NCBI GenBank assembly: GCA_943704525.1
Contig: CALSCQ010000348.1
Span: 1-16,356 of the forward strand
Origin: Pigoraptor vietnamica
Lineage: Eukaryota; Opisthokonta; Filasterea
DNA: 16,356 nucleotides
Direction of reading: 5' to 3'
Of this stretch, positions 1-9,400 are shown piece by piece. Numbering within the stretch: the stretch's first letter is position 1; the number at the start of each line of letters is the position of its first letter. The position numbers and the translations under genes are program-made. The notes beneath the pieces were generated by a model. It had not been told where the DNA came from and did no database searches. It saw nothing but the letters and a program-made list of their open reading frames with translations.

Positions 1-62
1 CCTTTTTTTTATCCCCCCCCCCCCCCTCTTCTCTCTCGCACACACACACTCTCTCTCTTTAG
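1..62. repeat. Low-complexity pyrimidine tract at the left edge
   Basis: The first 62 bases are a T run, a run of about 15 C, a short CA repeat and a CT-rich stretch ending in TTTAG. On the plus strand this resembles a long polypyrimidine tract with a 3' splice site ending at 62, which fits the tail of an intron of the GCIP-like gene that follows. The homopolymer C run is also a place where assemblies break. Confidence 0.6.
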
Positions 63-1722
63 TCCTTAACCCATAGTCAGTGTTCTATTCCTCTTGTGGG
101 CGACAATGATCCTATTTCTCTCTTCCCCCTTTCCCTCGCCACCCTTCAATTCAAACTTACGTACCCATACGTATGTGCATTCTTCTCCTCTGAGCCGAAC
201 GTCCTCTCACAACACTCCTCCGCGCAGTTTGCCGCCGCATTTACCGCGGTGTGCATCACGGCGAACGAGGCCGTGAGAGGGCGCGGTCGCACGCTCCACG
301 AGTATGTGAACGTGGCCGTCGCGCGCGCACTGAGTGGCGCGAGTGCCTTTGTGTCAAGCCTCGTGCAGTCGGTCGCTCAGGCTGAAAGGTATGCAACAGT
401 CCGTTGCCGTGTGTGTTTGGGGTTTCCGTGCGCTTGTGTATGTGAACCTACACCACGGTTTATTTCGTTACGCTTTCTGCCCCTCTCATTATTCGCGTTA
501 TCCCTTGTCAGCAATCGGAGCCACCGGTCCGTCGTGGAACGCACGGGTATGTGAGCCAGTTTGCCTTTTACAAAGTATACTCTTCTGCCCTCTATCTCCT
601 TCCTTCTGTCTCCTCTGAGTCCCCATGCGCACACGATCGCAACGTCGTTTTCCCGTCTGACGCTGTTGCAACAGAGTCTGCACACGCGCTTCTCATCGTG
701 CATGCGCTGCGTTGACCTTTCGCAGGCGCCATTTGGGAGTATTGCGAGGGACTTCAATCCGTGCCACGTGACAACGCAGCGGCCGTTTCGCGCGAACTCA
801 GCGCCGCGGAGGGCTTGCTCGCGGATGCATTGACGGAGCTGGAAGAGGTGCGTTGCATCTCTCTTTCGCGAAGTTTCCCTCCTCCCCGCGCCCTCCCCAC
901 CTGCCCCTTTCCCATTCCCCTTTCTCTCGCGGCATGTGGACTCGATGGGACAGCCATCTAAGCTGTTCCGACATCTCACTAGCGACGACGCACTCATGCA
1001 TTTCTATCCGCCATCTCTATCACCTTTGTTGACGTGCGCTTTGCTGTCGCAGGCCATGAATGCCGAGTCCTCAGGCGGTGGCGATTTTGGCGATGACGAC
1101 GAAGATGGGCTCGGTGGCTTTGGAGGGGACGACGCCGAGTGGACGGAGAAGGAGAAGAAGGTTGCGGCGCCGTGTGTCGCCTTAGTCAAGGTAAGCTGGC
1201 GACGATTGGATGGTCTGCTGTTATGCACACGGATCCCGGTGCACGTAACCCTCACAGTCCCGTCGTTCAGTTTACGTCTGAACGCTCAGTTGGTGTGTTT
1301 AATTTTGAGTTTCCTCTCTCCTTACTTCGCAGGCCTCGCAAAAAGCGCTCTCTCGCATGCGCACGGAGATTGTGCCTTCGATTGTCGTCAACTCGACCAT
1401 CGCAATCTCTTACCTCGACAACATTGCGTCCACGTGCAAGACGCTCCCGACGACGTCCGATGACCTCGTTCTTTCATTGTATCCCCCGCAAAATCTTCAG
1501 GCCATCGAGAAGCACTCGACGTCCCTTGTCGCCGCAACGTCGGCCGCACTGGAATTGGCGCGCTCGTCGCACATGGCGGGTGCGTCAAGCGTTTCGGGCG
1601 GCTCGAACGCAGACGGCGACGCGGGCGATGGGGACGGTGGCGGTCGCAAGTGGATCGAGTTCTTGGGGCGTGTGCTGGAGCACAATTTGGAGAAGATTCG
1701 GATGCAGGCGCCTGCGCGATAG
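63..1722 (+). CDS. CCNDBP1: GCIP / cyclin-D1-binding protein 1-like protein, 5' end missing
   Basis: Proposed exons are 63-388, 512-546, 726-847, 1053-1190 and 1333-1722 (TAG). The introns begin GTATGC, GTATGT, GTGCGT and GTAAGC and all end in AG; phases are consistent throughout, giving 336 residues. Family hallmarks are visible: a VPRDNAAA block after the third junction, an acidic linker (DFGDDDEDG), the CVALVKAS core, the DDLVLSLYPP motif, and a closing W-I-E-F-L...LEHNLEKIR helix. These align in order with human CCNDBP1, a roughly 360-residue helical regulator that binds cyclin D1 and GRAP2 in animals; a cell-cycle or signalling role here is inferred from the family only. The N-terminus is not in the window: an in-frame TAG at 60-62 lies just upstream of the first exon, so that exon probably starts at a splice site at 63 (81 or 228 are alternatives). 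The next gene starts 136 bases downstream on the same strand. Confidence 0.85.
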
Positions 1723-1858
1723 AAGAATACAGCGCTGTCTGGCTTGGTGATGTTGGTAACACGAACAGTCGTCCGGACTGTCCACAGCAACGCTCAAAAG
1801 TTGCTCGCGACACTGCCCGACTGCATATTTCATTTCTTTTCCACACATCGCACAGCCA
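1723..1858 (+). other. Short intergenic spacer between co-directional genes
   Basis: Only 136 bases separate the GCIP-like stop codon from the ATG of the EXD2-like gene. The 3' UTR of the first and the promoter and 5' UTR of the second must share this space. I see no clear TATA box or AATAAA signal in it. Confidence 0.5.
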
Positions 1859-3938
1859 ATGCTACCACAACTGCGTGCGTTCCGTGTGCATTCTGTGTGT
1901 GCGTCTGCAACGCTTGCCACGAGCACGGGCTTCGTAATGGCCGCGAGGCACACTCGCGCGACTACAATGCTGCCCGCACAGAAAGTGATTTTCGAAAATC
2001 GAATCGTGTACGCGCCTGATGGAGAGACGGTCATGTTCCACGCAACGGGCAAGAAGCTGAAGTGGTACTTGGAGCGAGGGATCGCTGAGGTAGGGAGCAC
2101 GAGCTGTAAGTGATGTGCACGTGTGCTTCATTCCTGCTTGCGCCGGCGTGTTTGTGTGCTGCATGCGCGCGTGCACGCGTGTGTGTGCACGTGTGTATGT
2201 GCGCTAGTATGTGCGCGCGCGTGTGTATGTCGTTGCTTCGTATGCGAGTGGTACTGGGCTCACGGAAGATCGTGATATGATAATTTCGCCCAGGTCTGCG
2301 AACGTGACGAACACAACGAACCGCTGTCCATTCGCCTGACTTTCGAACCCAAGGGACTTGGACGACCCGACGATGCAGCGAAGGAGAACATGTGCGTGTG
2401 CGCGCCTTTGCTAATGTTCCACCCTGTTGATCATATGGTTACGGCACATTTTCGCTTTATTGAGCACGTCTTATGTCTGCCTTGCAGCTGCAACGTGTGC
2501 GGATGCGACAAAGGGCTCGTGCGGTCGTACATTGTCCCAAAGTGCTACCGGCAGCACTTTCCGGAGGCCCTCAAGTCACACGACTCGCGCGATGTGCTCA
2601 TATTGTGCACTCCATGCACGCAAGAATACGACCCGTTGAAAGTGGGCATGCCGCCTCGACACTGCTGTTACATCTCGCACCCTTTGTTTTACGTCTGTCG
2701 CTCACGTTGTGCCATCTCGGCCAGTCGATCTCAAACTCAGCCCCTGCACCGCTGTATCCCCTTGGCCAGTCGATCTCAACTCAGCCCTTGCACCGCTGTA
2801 TGGACATTGTGCCCTCTCGGCCAGTCGATCTCAAACTCAGCCCCTCCGCTGTCTCCATACATGCACGCTGACTGTACCTTGCTCTCTTCATTTCAGATGG
2901 ACCTTATGAAAAGGATTAGCCGAGAGATTAAAGTCCCATTCCCAACGGTGAGCGTCGCCTTCTTACGCGTGGCGAGTCAATCGAACAAATGTGTCCCATC
3001 ATAGTGCTCTTGGGCTTGTGCGAGGGAGTGCAACTCATTCACTCGCCTCCGCGTCATGTGGCTTATGTCGAGCAAGCGCGTCCCTCGCTAGTGCTTTTGT
3101 GGGCTGGGAAAGACGTATAACTCCGTATCTGCTTCATGTTGCTTATCACTGGCGGCGGCTCACCCGTCTTCTGCAACAGCATCCCCAGCGACTTGATTCC
3201 CCGTCGCAGCGAGTGCGCAACAGTGCCCTCGCTCTCCTTCGCTCGGGTCCCTCAATACCGCCCGAACGCCGCGCGAAGCTCGCGTTGGACGTGTGGGAAT
3301 ATCTGAACGACGTGCGCGCGGCCGAGCGTCATCATGGGAACGATGGAGGGCGCACGTCGAAACGTGACGATGGAGACGCTGTTGCTAATGGATTGGAGTA
3401 TTCTGGGCGTACGTGCGTGGTACCAAGCGAGGAGAGAATCGCGCCCGCTACATCAGACGATGCGCGCATACAGCGAAGGTGCGAGAGCAAAGGAGGGCGG
3501 CCTTCTAAAGATGCTTGCGCACAGCGAAGAGGCGAGGACGAAGGGGAGCTGTCTGCGTCGATGGCTGTGCGGGGGCAGCAAGGCGATGTCGTCGAAGGGA
3601 GTGTGCGAGGGGAGAAAGACGGTGTCGCCGAAACAAGGCCTCGCGTTGTGACTGTTGCGGACCTTGAAGAGGTGCTCAAGCGCTTGCCCCATGCGCACGT
3701 GCTCGACGACGACGAATTCGATCACTACGCCGTGGTCGTTCGCTGCGTCAAGTCGGGCACAGAGGGCGTCGTTGTGGCCGAAAGTGTGGAGGAATCTGCC
3801 GAAGTTGTTGCGCTGTCGGTTGAAGAGCGCCGTCGTCTCGAGTCGTTTTGTGAGCGATGGCGGGTGCATTTTGTGCAGACCATGTCACCAAAGCACCTCC
3901 CCGTAGGATGGGTAACGAGGCGGGAGGAGAGTGCCTAA
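1859..3938 (+). CDS. EXD2 C-terminal domain-like protein, probably mitochondrial; no exonuclease domain
   Basis: Exons are 1859-2089, 2294-2391, 2488-2641, 2897-2947 and 3180-3938 (TAA), giving 430 residues; the last acceptor could instead be after 3188, also in frame. Residues 1-35 are rich in Arg and Ala and lack acidic residues, as in a mitochondrial targeting peptide. Then come a YLERGIAE segment, a FEPKGLGRPD segment, and a metal-site-like block: ICNVCG (C111, C114), IVPKCYRQHFP, H141 and LCTPC (C150, C153), a Cys2/Cys2 layout reminiscent of HNH/treble-clef folds. The C-terminus carries RWRVHF and SPKHLPVGW. All these match, in order, the part of animal EXD2 that follows its DEDD 3'-5' exonuclease domain. 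That domain is absent, and the upstream gene leaves no room for it. Residues around 225-300 are a hydrophilic low-complexity insert. Biochemical activity is unknown; zinc binding is inferred from the cysteines. Confidence 0.82.
2719..2852 (+). repeat. Intronic minisatellite, three copies
   Basis: Three copies of a roughly 38-base unit beginning GGCCAGTCGATCTCAA lie in intron 3 of the EXD2-like gene, starting at 2719, 2764 and 2819. The third copy lacks the GCA of GCACCGCTGT. A TTGTGCC-TCTC flank precedes the first and third copies, so the longer duplicated unit may be about 50-55 bases. Each copy contains a CTCAG that could act as a decoy 3' splice site. Confidence 0.85.
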
Positions 3939-4059
3939 TGAAGCCTGTCGGTGATGCATGTGTCTTGCCTCAAATGGGGCACCAGGGACCAGAGATACGC
4001 TAAAAGCCGAGTGCATGTGCGTCCCCAACCGCACTCTAAAGTGTATCACACGCAGAGCA

Positions 4060-4130
<71 letters not shown>

Positions 4131-4234
4131 ACGCAACACACACACACAACCCATGGCAGACGGCGCTATGTTCAAAAGAGCATCTTTTAACCGTGCACCA
4201 GTTTCAATGCACAGCCAGTGGTCCAATCTGTCGC
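3939..4234. other. Convergent intergenic region between EXD2-like and eS21 genes
   Basis: This is tail-to-tail noncoding DNA holding both 3' UTRs and the large CA microsatellite. Long open frames here read His-Thr or Cys-Val repeats and are artefacts of the dinucleotide tract. No other gene is visible. Confidence 0.6.
4061..4129. repeat. (CA)n microsatellite, about 34 copies
   Basis: An uninterrupted CA run of 69 bases, followed after a short break by a further short CA stretch up to about 4148. It lies in the 3' intergenic space, so it should not affect either protein. Confidence 0.97.
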
Positions 4235-4991
4235 TCAGTTCTTGGCACCGACGAACACCCTGCAGACAAACGAGCAGGCGCATCAGCACGCAGCCAACAA
4301 CAACCGCGTGACGCACACGCAACAACAAAGACCAACGTGCAGCAGCACATACACAACGCAACACAAGAATATGATGCCCACACTCCATCACGCACTCGCG
4401 CACATCGCACTCACCCACACACACACACACGCACTTCACCCAAACCGTGGGACACTTTTGCGCATGCCGTGACAGCCACAACAGTAAGTGCAACACAGAA
4501 ATGAACCCACTTGTGGAGGAAACCGTCCTTCTGCGAGAGGCGGTTGATGGCATCATCGGCCTCGCCCTGCGCGCGCACAAAGCCGCAGAGGGGGTACGCC
4601 TTGAACTCGCCAGTGTAGCGGCCAGTCGTGGGGTCAACCTCGCCAATGTTGAGCTGGACCGAGGCGTGGTCGCGCGCGTTGATGATGCGGCTCGTGGCGG
4701 CGCTAGAAGGAACAAATAAGCAATGCGTCGGGTTACTCGCAATTCGGAAGCAGAGAAAGCGGCAACGCGCGATGCCGTACGATCACAAAAAAAAGGGCAA
4801 CGTTGTGTTGTCTGCCATAATACAGATTTCCAGACAAGCAAGTCATAGCTGTCTCGTAATCCCCTTCTGTTTCGCCACAGCCCACACTCTACGAAACGAC
4901 GGCTATTCGTCTTCCGCAAAATATCCCATTCTCCAATCACTGAGACTCACCACTTGCGGGGCACGTAGAGGTCAAGCGTCTCGTCCGTCAT
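4235..4991 (-). CDS. RPS21: 40S ribosomal protein eS21
   Basis: Exons on the minus strand are 4991-4951, 4702-4511 and 4259-4235 (TGA), giving 85 residues against 83 in human. The protein opens MTDETLDLYVPRKC, continues with SRIINARDHASVQ, then LCGFVRAQGEADDAINRL and QKDGFLHK, and ends in a basic VFVGAKN tail. The order and length match eS21 throughout; it is a small-subunit protein of the cytosolic ribosome. Introns start GTGAGT and GTGGGT and end in TCTAG and TGCAG. The last exon carries only eight sense codons (the first split) plus the stop; it was chosen because the preceding frame otherwise reads into a CA-rich intron, and because it gives the family's expected length. The middle exon alone is diagnostic; the third is the least certain. 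Confidence 0.93.
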
Positions 4992-5006
4992 TTTCAAGGC
5001 GTCTTT

Positions 5007-5136
5007 CTGCACACAACACAAATGCTACCTTCAGCGACTATTCTCTCCAAATCGCCTCGATCTACCCCACGTCAATCGTAAGAACGCGCCGACCACAACG
5101 GCTTGATTCGTATGACGACCCCGAAGCAAGACTCAC
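5007..5136 (-). other. Probable 5' UTR intron of the eS21 gene
   Basis: On the minus strand a strong donor (GTGAGT, 5136-5131) and a strong acceptor (TTGTGTTGTGTGCAG ending at 5007) bracket 130 bases just upstream of the eS21 ATG at 4991. The size suits the introns of this locus. The 5' noncoding exon would then lie in the pyrimidine-rich stretch between 5137 and about 5210, reminiscent of the pyrimidine-rich starts of ribosomal protein mRNAs. This is inference from splice signals only. Confidence 0.4.
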
Positions 5137-5206
5137 CCGAACTGTGGACAGAGGGAAGAAAGAGGGAGAGCACGAAGGAGAAGGGGTTGCGGCAATAAAG
5201 CGAGCG

Positions 5207-5210
<4 letters not shown>

Positions 5211-5284
<74 letters not shown>
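5211..5284. repeat. (AG)37 microsatellite
   Basis: A perfect 74-base AG run preceded by a CGAG CGAG spacer. On the eS21 sense strand it reads (CT)37, about 220 bases upstream of the ATG. Such tracts can be nucleosome-free or GAGA-type promoter elements; that role here is a guess. It also creates spurious Ser-Leu and Arg-Glu open frames. Confidence 0.97.
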
Positions 5285-5288
<4 letters not shown>

Positions 5289-5571
5289 GTGCGTGATTGA
5301 AGGACTCGACTGAAATAATTGCGAATTCGATACAAAATTCATAGTCAAGAAATAATGAAATAAATGCGCTGCCAACCACGCGGTACTCCACTATTAGACA
5401 GTGCCCCGGATGAAATAAATTGTAACGAGCTCTCGTAATATTTACTAGCGAAATCTCGCTAACCCGAATAATGACGTCACGGCTCCACTTCGACCCCCCG
5501 CGGACATGGTTGAAGGTTCTTTATGCGAACTGTAATCTTCAGTCGTTGTGGTCCAACGCCGATGCCTCATA

Positions 5572-7682
5572 ATGGCACGTCCTTCTGTGAAGCGGCTGTC
5601 TTTGCCGTGTGTGTTGCGCTGGGTGTCCCATGCAGTCGTTCTCTTTCTCGTCATCCGCGCGACGAGTGGTGCGCTTCCCACGCATCTACATGGGCCAGAC
5701 ACATTCTCCGACACTGTTCTCCATCGAATTGCGTTCGGGTCCTGCAACAAGCACAATCTTCCGCAGCCACTTTGGCGCCCCATACTGGACGCCAAGCCGG
5801 ACCTGTGGGTGTGGCTGGGCGACGCCGTGTATGCGGACACGCGTCGGGCCATGTTCGATTGGGTTCCCTCGCCCATTGGGACCATGAGGGCAAAGTACGA
5901 GGCACAGCTGAAGCAGCCGGAGTACGCCGAATTCGTGCAAAAGATGCCGGTGTTGGTGGGTTGTGCGCTTCAACATACGCATTCCTGCACGCAACTTCTC
6001 GCTTCTTCACATCCGCTCCCACCATTCCCGTTATTGCGTTTTTAACATCGTATGTCACGTAACACACGTTCAGGGCACGTGGGACGACCACGATTTCGGG
6101 AAAAACGACGGTGGCGCCGACTATGAAGAGCGCGCCTTGTCGCAGCACCTCTTCCTCGATTTCCTTGGCGTTCCTTCGGACGACCGCCGGCGTGAGCGCG
6201 AGGGCGTGTTCTCGTCGCATGTGTTCGGGCCGCGTGGTCGCCGCGTGCAGGTTCGCTGCACGTCTGTTTCTCAGCAGCCTGTCGCACGAGTGCCGATATG
6301 TTCGTGCTTTCTGTCGTTAAATGTCCAGTGTAATTGACGCTGTCACTGTGTACTGTGCGGGGGCAGCTCATTCTCTTGGACGTTCGCTACCATCGCGAGA
6401 CGCCTCACGACCTCAACGCACCCCCGCACGAAAGCGAGCGTGCGGATATTCTAGGTCACGTACAGTGGGAGTGGCTGTCGAGGCGGTTGCGTGATGGGGA
6501 CGCCGACGTGAACATCATTGCTTCTGGGATACAGGCGCGTCTTGTGTGTGATGTGTCGGTTGATGTGTGCCTGTTGTGCTCTACGTTCGAATGTTCGGTG
6601 GCTACCGTATGTGGAGGGTTGCTTCGCATCTGTCGTCCTTTGTGTCGTCGTCCTGAGCCTTGCTGCTGCGCAGGTGTTGACAGACACCCCCGTTGTGGAG
6701 AAATGGGCGCAGTATCCATCCGCCCAAAAACGCCTGCTGTCCCTTATTGCGACCTCGGGCGCGCGCGGCGTGGTGTTACTCAGCGGTGACGTTCACCACG
6801 GGGAACTCCTGTGCCAAGGCAAGTGTTGTAGCGTACTGTGTCTCGTAGTGTACACTGGCGCGCGCTCTCACACACTCCTTTCGACATGCACCCGCTCAGT
6901 GCACACATGTGGGTTTCTTTTCGTGCGTCCCGTCGCACACTTTGCTGCTGTCGAAGCGCGCCTCTCATGTGGTTTTTGCCTTCACAGACGTTACGTCAGC
7001 GGTCGACGGCGAGACTGTGCCTCTGTTCGAAGTCACCTCGAGCGGACTCACGCACTCGTGCGCTGATCAGGTGCGTTCGTGCACACAGTCTCTGCCCTGT
7101 GTGGTCACATCTACGGTCAAGTATCGCCCGTAACAGCGGCTGCCTATGCCTGTGTAGTTGTATGTACGTGTGCTTGTGTGTGGCACTCCTCTAACCCGCC
7201 CTCTCTCTTGCTATATCTTGTAGGGCATGCCGTGGATGTGCCCCTTTGCGCTCCACTGGCTCACACCGGCGACCCACCGCGTCGGCCAAGTGTTTGTCGC
7301 GAAGAACTTTGGAACTATCGACATTGCCTGGGGTTCGGGAGAGAGCGGTGTGGATGTAACGGCCGCCGTTCGTGATGCGTCGGGAGACTCTGTTCTCGGT
7401 GTCCGCGTTCAATTTTACGGCGCGCGCACACATTCCTACAGTGTATTGGACGCAGTAGACGGTGGCGATGCTACCAATTGGGGTCATCGAAGGACGGCGC
7501 ACTGTCCGCCCCGACGCGAAATGGGAATTGTGGCACGCGCTATTGCCACTTTCGGCGACTTGACGTATCGTACGTCGCCTCGGGAGGTCCCGCGTGTGGC
7601 GGCGTCGATCGCCATCGCACTCGTCTGCACTACACTCGCGCTCGTTTTCGGCGTTCGTCGACTCGGCGCGCTGCGCAAGTAA
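5572..7682 (+). CDS. PhoD-like alkaline phosphatase / phosphodiesterase, secreted and membrane-anchored
   Basis: Exons are 5572-5955, 6074-6250, 6367-6534, 6674-6818, 6988-7070 and 7224-7682 (TAA), 471 residues in all. PhoD-family metallophosphatase motifs occur in order: FGSCN (55-59), WLGDAVYAD (81-89), WDDHDFGKND (131-140), LLDVRYHRE, SGIQ, SGDVHHGE (280-287) and EVTSSGLTHS (306-315). These supply the expected Asp, His and Asn metal ligands of enzymes that hydrolyse phosphate monoesters and diesters. Residues 1-36 form a basic-then-hydrophobic signal peptide; residues 444-463 are a hydrophobic helix followed by a short basic tail, so the enzyme is predicted to be a type I ectoenzyme or an inhabitant of a secretory or lysosomal compartment. 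The start ATG is the first one in frame with a signal-like sequence. Introns 3 and 4 appear to use GC donors. The 3' end faces the zinc-finger gene, 42 bases away. Confidence 0.9.
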
Positions 7683-7724
7683 TATCGAGCGGAGATTGTC
7701 TGCCGTCGTGTTCACACGCATGCG
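7683..7724. other. Forty-two-base convergent gap
   Basis: The phosphatase stop codon and the zinc-finger gene stop codon are only 42 bases apart, tail to tail. The two 3' UTRs almost certainly overlap as antisense transcripts. Confidence 0.6.
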
Positions 7725-9119
7725 TTAGAGAGATCGGTTGCTGCCGGGCGTACCGTGGGGAAACGCCGCGTGCGAGCTTGCGTCGTATCCGAGCTCGCGC
7801 ATGGCGCGGTTGTAAGCGTCGTCAAGCAGAACGGTCAAGTCTGTCCCCGGGGGCGCATGATCATGAAGTTCGGCGTCTTGGACCCACGGGCCACCGGCCA
7901 CACGCGGAAGCGCGCTCTGCGTTGCGATGTCGTCGTAAGCGTACCCGTGCGCAGGCATTTGACGTGCGCGCATGAACGACTCGTTTCCCGCTTGTTGCAG
8001 TGCGGGGTCGCGAACGGCGTCGTACTGTGCCCAGGCACCCGTCACGTGCGGCATGTATGCGGCCGTGGGTTGTTCGCCGACAGCTACGCCCCGCCGACCG
8101 AAAGTGGCGTGCCCTGGAATCTGTGGTGTGGGTGTTGGTGCAGGCACCACCCACACGCCTCGTGCGGCCGTTGCGGGGCCCAATGCATGGGCGTCGTACG
8201 CAACCCCGCCCGCATGGTCAGCGTGTGCCGCCCAACCACCGAAGTCGCCGGGATGCGCGAGACCCGACGGAAATGTCGTGGCTTGTGCGTCATTTCCCTT
8301 CATCGCCATTTCGTATCCCGGATCGAGAAGCGGCGGCGCCCTCTGCGTGGGGTCGTCTCGCTTGAATTCGTGCGGCAGGAGACTGCCGGCAGCCGTCTCG
8401 TTCGCAGCGACACTCGGCGTCGTGCGCGATTTCGTCGTGCGCTTGGCATTGCGGGTTCCCAATCGCGCGGGATGCGGCGCCGACTCGTTCTCGTCGTAGG
8501 ACGCACTCGAGTCTCGGACGGAGTGGCGGGTCGTGTGCTCCTTCAGGCCGGACTTCGACGAAAATCGCTTCTCGCAGTGCGGGCACGCGAACGGCTTTTT
8601 CCCCAAGCCCGAGTGGGCTGTGCGTGCGTGCACGCGCAGCGTCTTCTTGTACTTGAACGTCTTCCCACAGGAGGGTTCGGCGCACACGAAGGGCCGCGCG
8701 TCCGTGTGAACGGTGCGGTGTCGTCGTAGATCGTCCTTGGCGTTGAACCGCCGGTCGCAGCCGGGCACAGAGCATGCGAACGGGCGCGCACCCGAGTGCG
8801 ACATCTGATGTCTGCGAAGCGTCCACCCACTCGAAAACGTCTTTTGGCACCCCTCCTGCGGACACACGAAGCGACGATCCTGCGACTCGGCGTCGTCTGG
8901 CGACGCGCCCTCGCTCGGCGTCCGGTCTTCGTCGTCGTCGCTCTCCTCGTCGAGTGTGGCGTGTGCGCCAGAGTGCGCTGTCGGCGTCGCAAGGGTCGAC
9001 GCGTACGTAGTGTCCTCTGTAGCGCCCGGCATGACGGACGGCGGGGCGATGGCGTCGGAGTTGTCGTATTTACGTTGCGGCGTTCGTAGGGTGTAATTCG
9101 CACGCCGGCCGCTCTTCAT
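7725..9119 (-). CDS. Four-finger C2H2 zinc-finger protein, probable transcription factor
   Basis: A single uninterrupted frame of 464 residues starting at ATG 9119. Four consecutive C2H2 fingers lie at about residues 86-108, 116-138, 146-169 and 179-199. Fingers 1-3 have the C-x4-C spacing of TFIIIA-type fingers, finger 4 has C-x2-C, and finger 3 has an H-x4-H end. Finger-recognition positions differ, so sequence-specific DNA binding is expected. Upstream of the fingers is an acidic run (EESDDDED, about 58-65). The C-terminal 260 residues are low in complexity, rich in Ala, Gly, Pro and His, and match no domain I recognise; they could be a regulatory or activation region. It is the only intronless gene in the window. 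The target genes and ortholog are unknown. The alternative, that the long frame on the opposite strand is coding, is rejected because the fingers lie on this strand. Confidence 0.88.
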   Translation of the reverse strand: MKSGRRANYTLRTPQRKYDNSDAIAPPSVMPGATEDTTYASTLATPTAHSGAHATLDEESDDDEDRTPSEGASPDDAESQDRRFVCPQEGCQKTFSSGWTLRRHQMSHSGARPFACSVPGCDRRFNAKDDLRRHRTVHTDARPFVCAEPSCGKTFKYKKTLRVHARTAHSGLGKKPFACPHCEKRFSSKSGLKEHTTRHSVRDSSASYDENESAPHPARLGTRNAKRTTKSRTTPSVAANETAAGSLLPHEFKRDDPTQRAPPLLDPGYEMAMKGNDAQATTFPSGLAHPGDFGGWAAHADHAGGVAYDAHALGPATAARGVWVVPAPTPTPQIPGHATFGRRGVAVGEQPTAAYMPHVTGAWAQYDAVRDPALQQAGNESFMRARQMPAHGYAYDDIATQSALPRVAGGPWVQDAELHDHAPPGTDLTVLLDDAYNRAMRELGYDASSHAAFPHGTPGSNRSL

Positions 9120-9400
9120 TGTCGACGTGCGATGTACACGCGCGTTCCTGAGAGTCGAATGAGAGTGTGCATTAGAAGGCGATGAACCTATTGCATACAG
9201 TTATACGAACCGGCTGTGTGCACCCTGCAAGAAAATACATGAGGGCAACGGACGACTGTGCACGCACCGCTGTTGCGCTTGAGCCTCGCTGCGTCACCAT
9301 GACGTGCACTGAGCGCGAGTGTATCGCCCCGGCATCATGCCTTTGCTGGCACTCGGCCCAAGCAGCACGAAACAATAGAGCCGTGTGCTCGCCGCGGTAA
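9120..9400 (-). promoter_or_regulatory. Presumed upstream region of the zinc-finger gene
   Basis: These bases lie directly upstream of the zinc-finger ATG on the minus strand and must carry its promoter and 5' UTR. I see no TATA box or other recognisable element; the label rests on position only. Confidence 0.3.

Larger units (their letters stand above)
4992..5571. promoter_or_regulatory. Divergent intergenic region of eS21 and the phosphatase gene
   Basis: About 580 bases separate the two divergent start codons, so both promoters must lie here. It contains the putative eS21 5' UTR intron, a long AG tract and an A/T-richer stretch at about 5295-5460. I see no convincing TATA box and no further gene. 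Confidence 0.55.

Noticed and set aside
377-997. 206-codon minus-strand frame
   Set aside because: It overlaps three GCIP-like exons and their introns and has no recognisable domain.
3958-4311. Plus-strand frame with a His-Thr repeat
   Set aside because: It is a translation of the CA microsatellite and shows no other protein features.
3885-4940. 351-codon open frame on the minus strand
   Set aside because: It runs through the CA microsatellite (poly Cys-Val), the eS21 introns and the wrong frame of the eS21 exons; eS21 homology defines the real frame.
5062-5391. Ser-Leu repeat frames near the AG tract
   Set aside because: They are produced by the dinucleotide repeat, with no conserved flanks.
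7755-8729. 324-codon plus-strand frame
   Set aside because: It is antisense to the zinc-finger gene, whose four C2H2 motifs fix the coding strand; high GC content keeps the opposite frames open.
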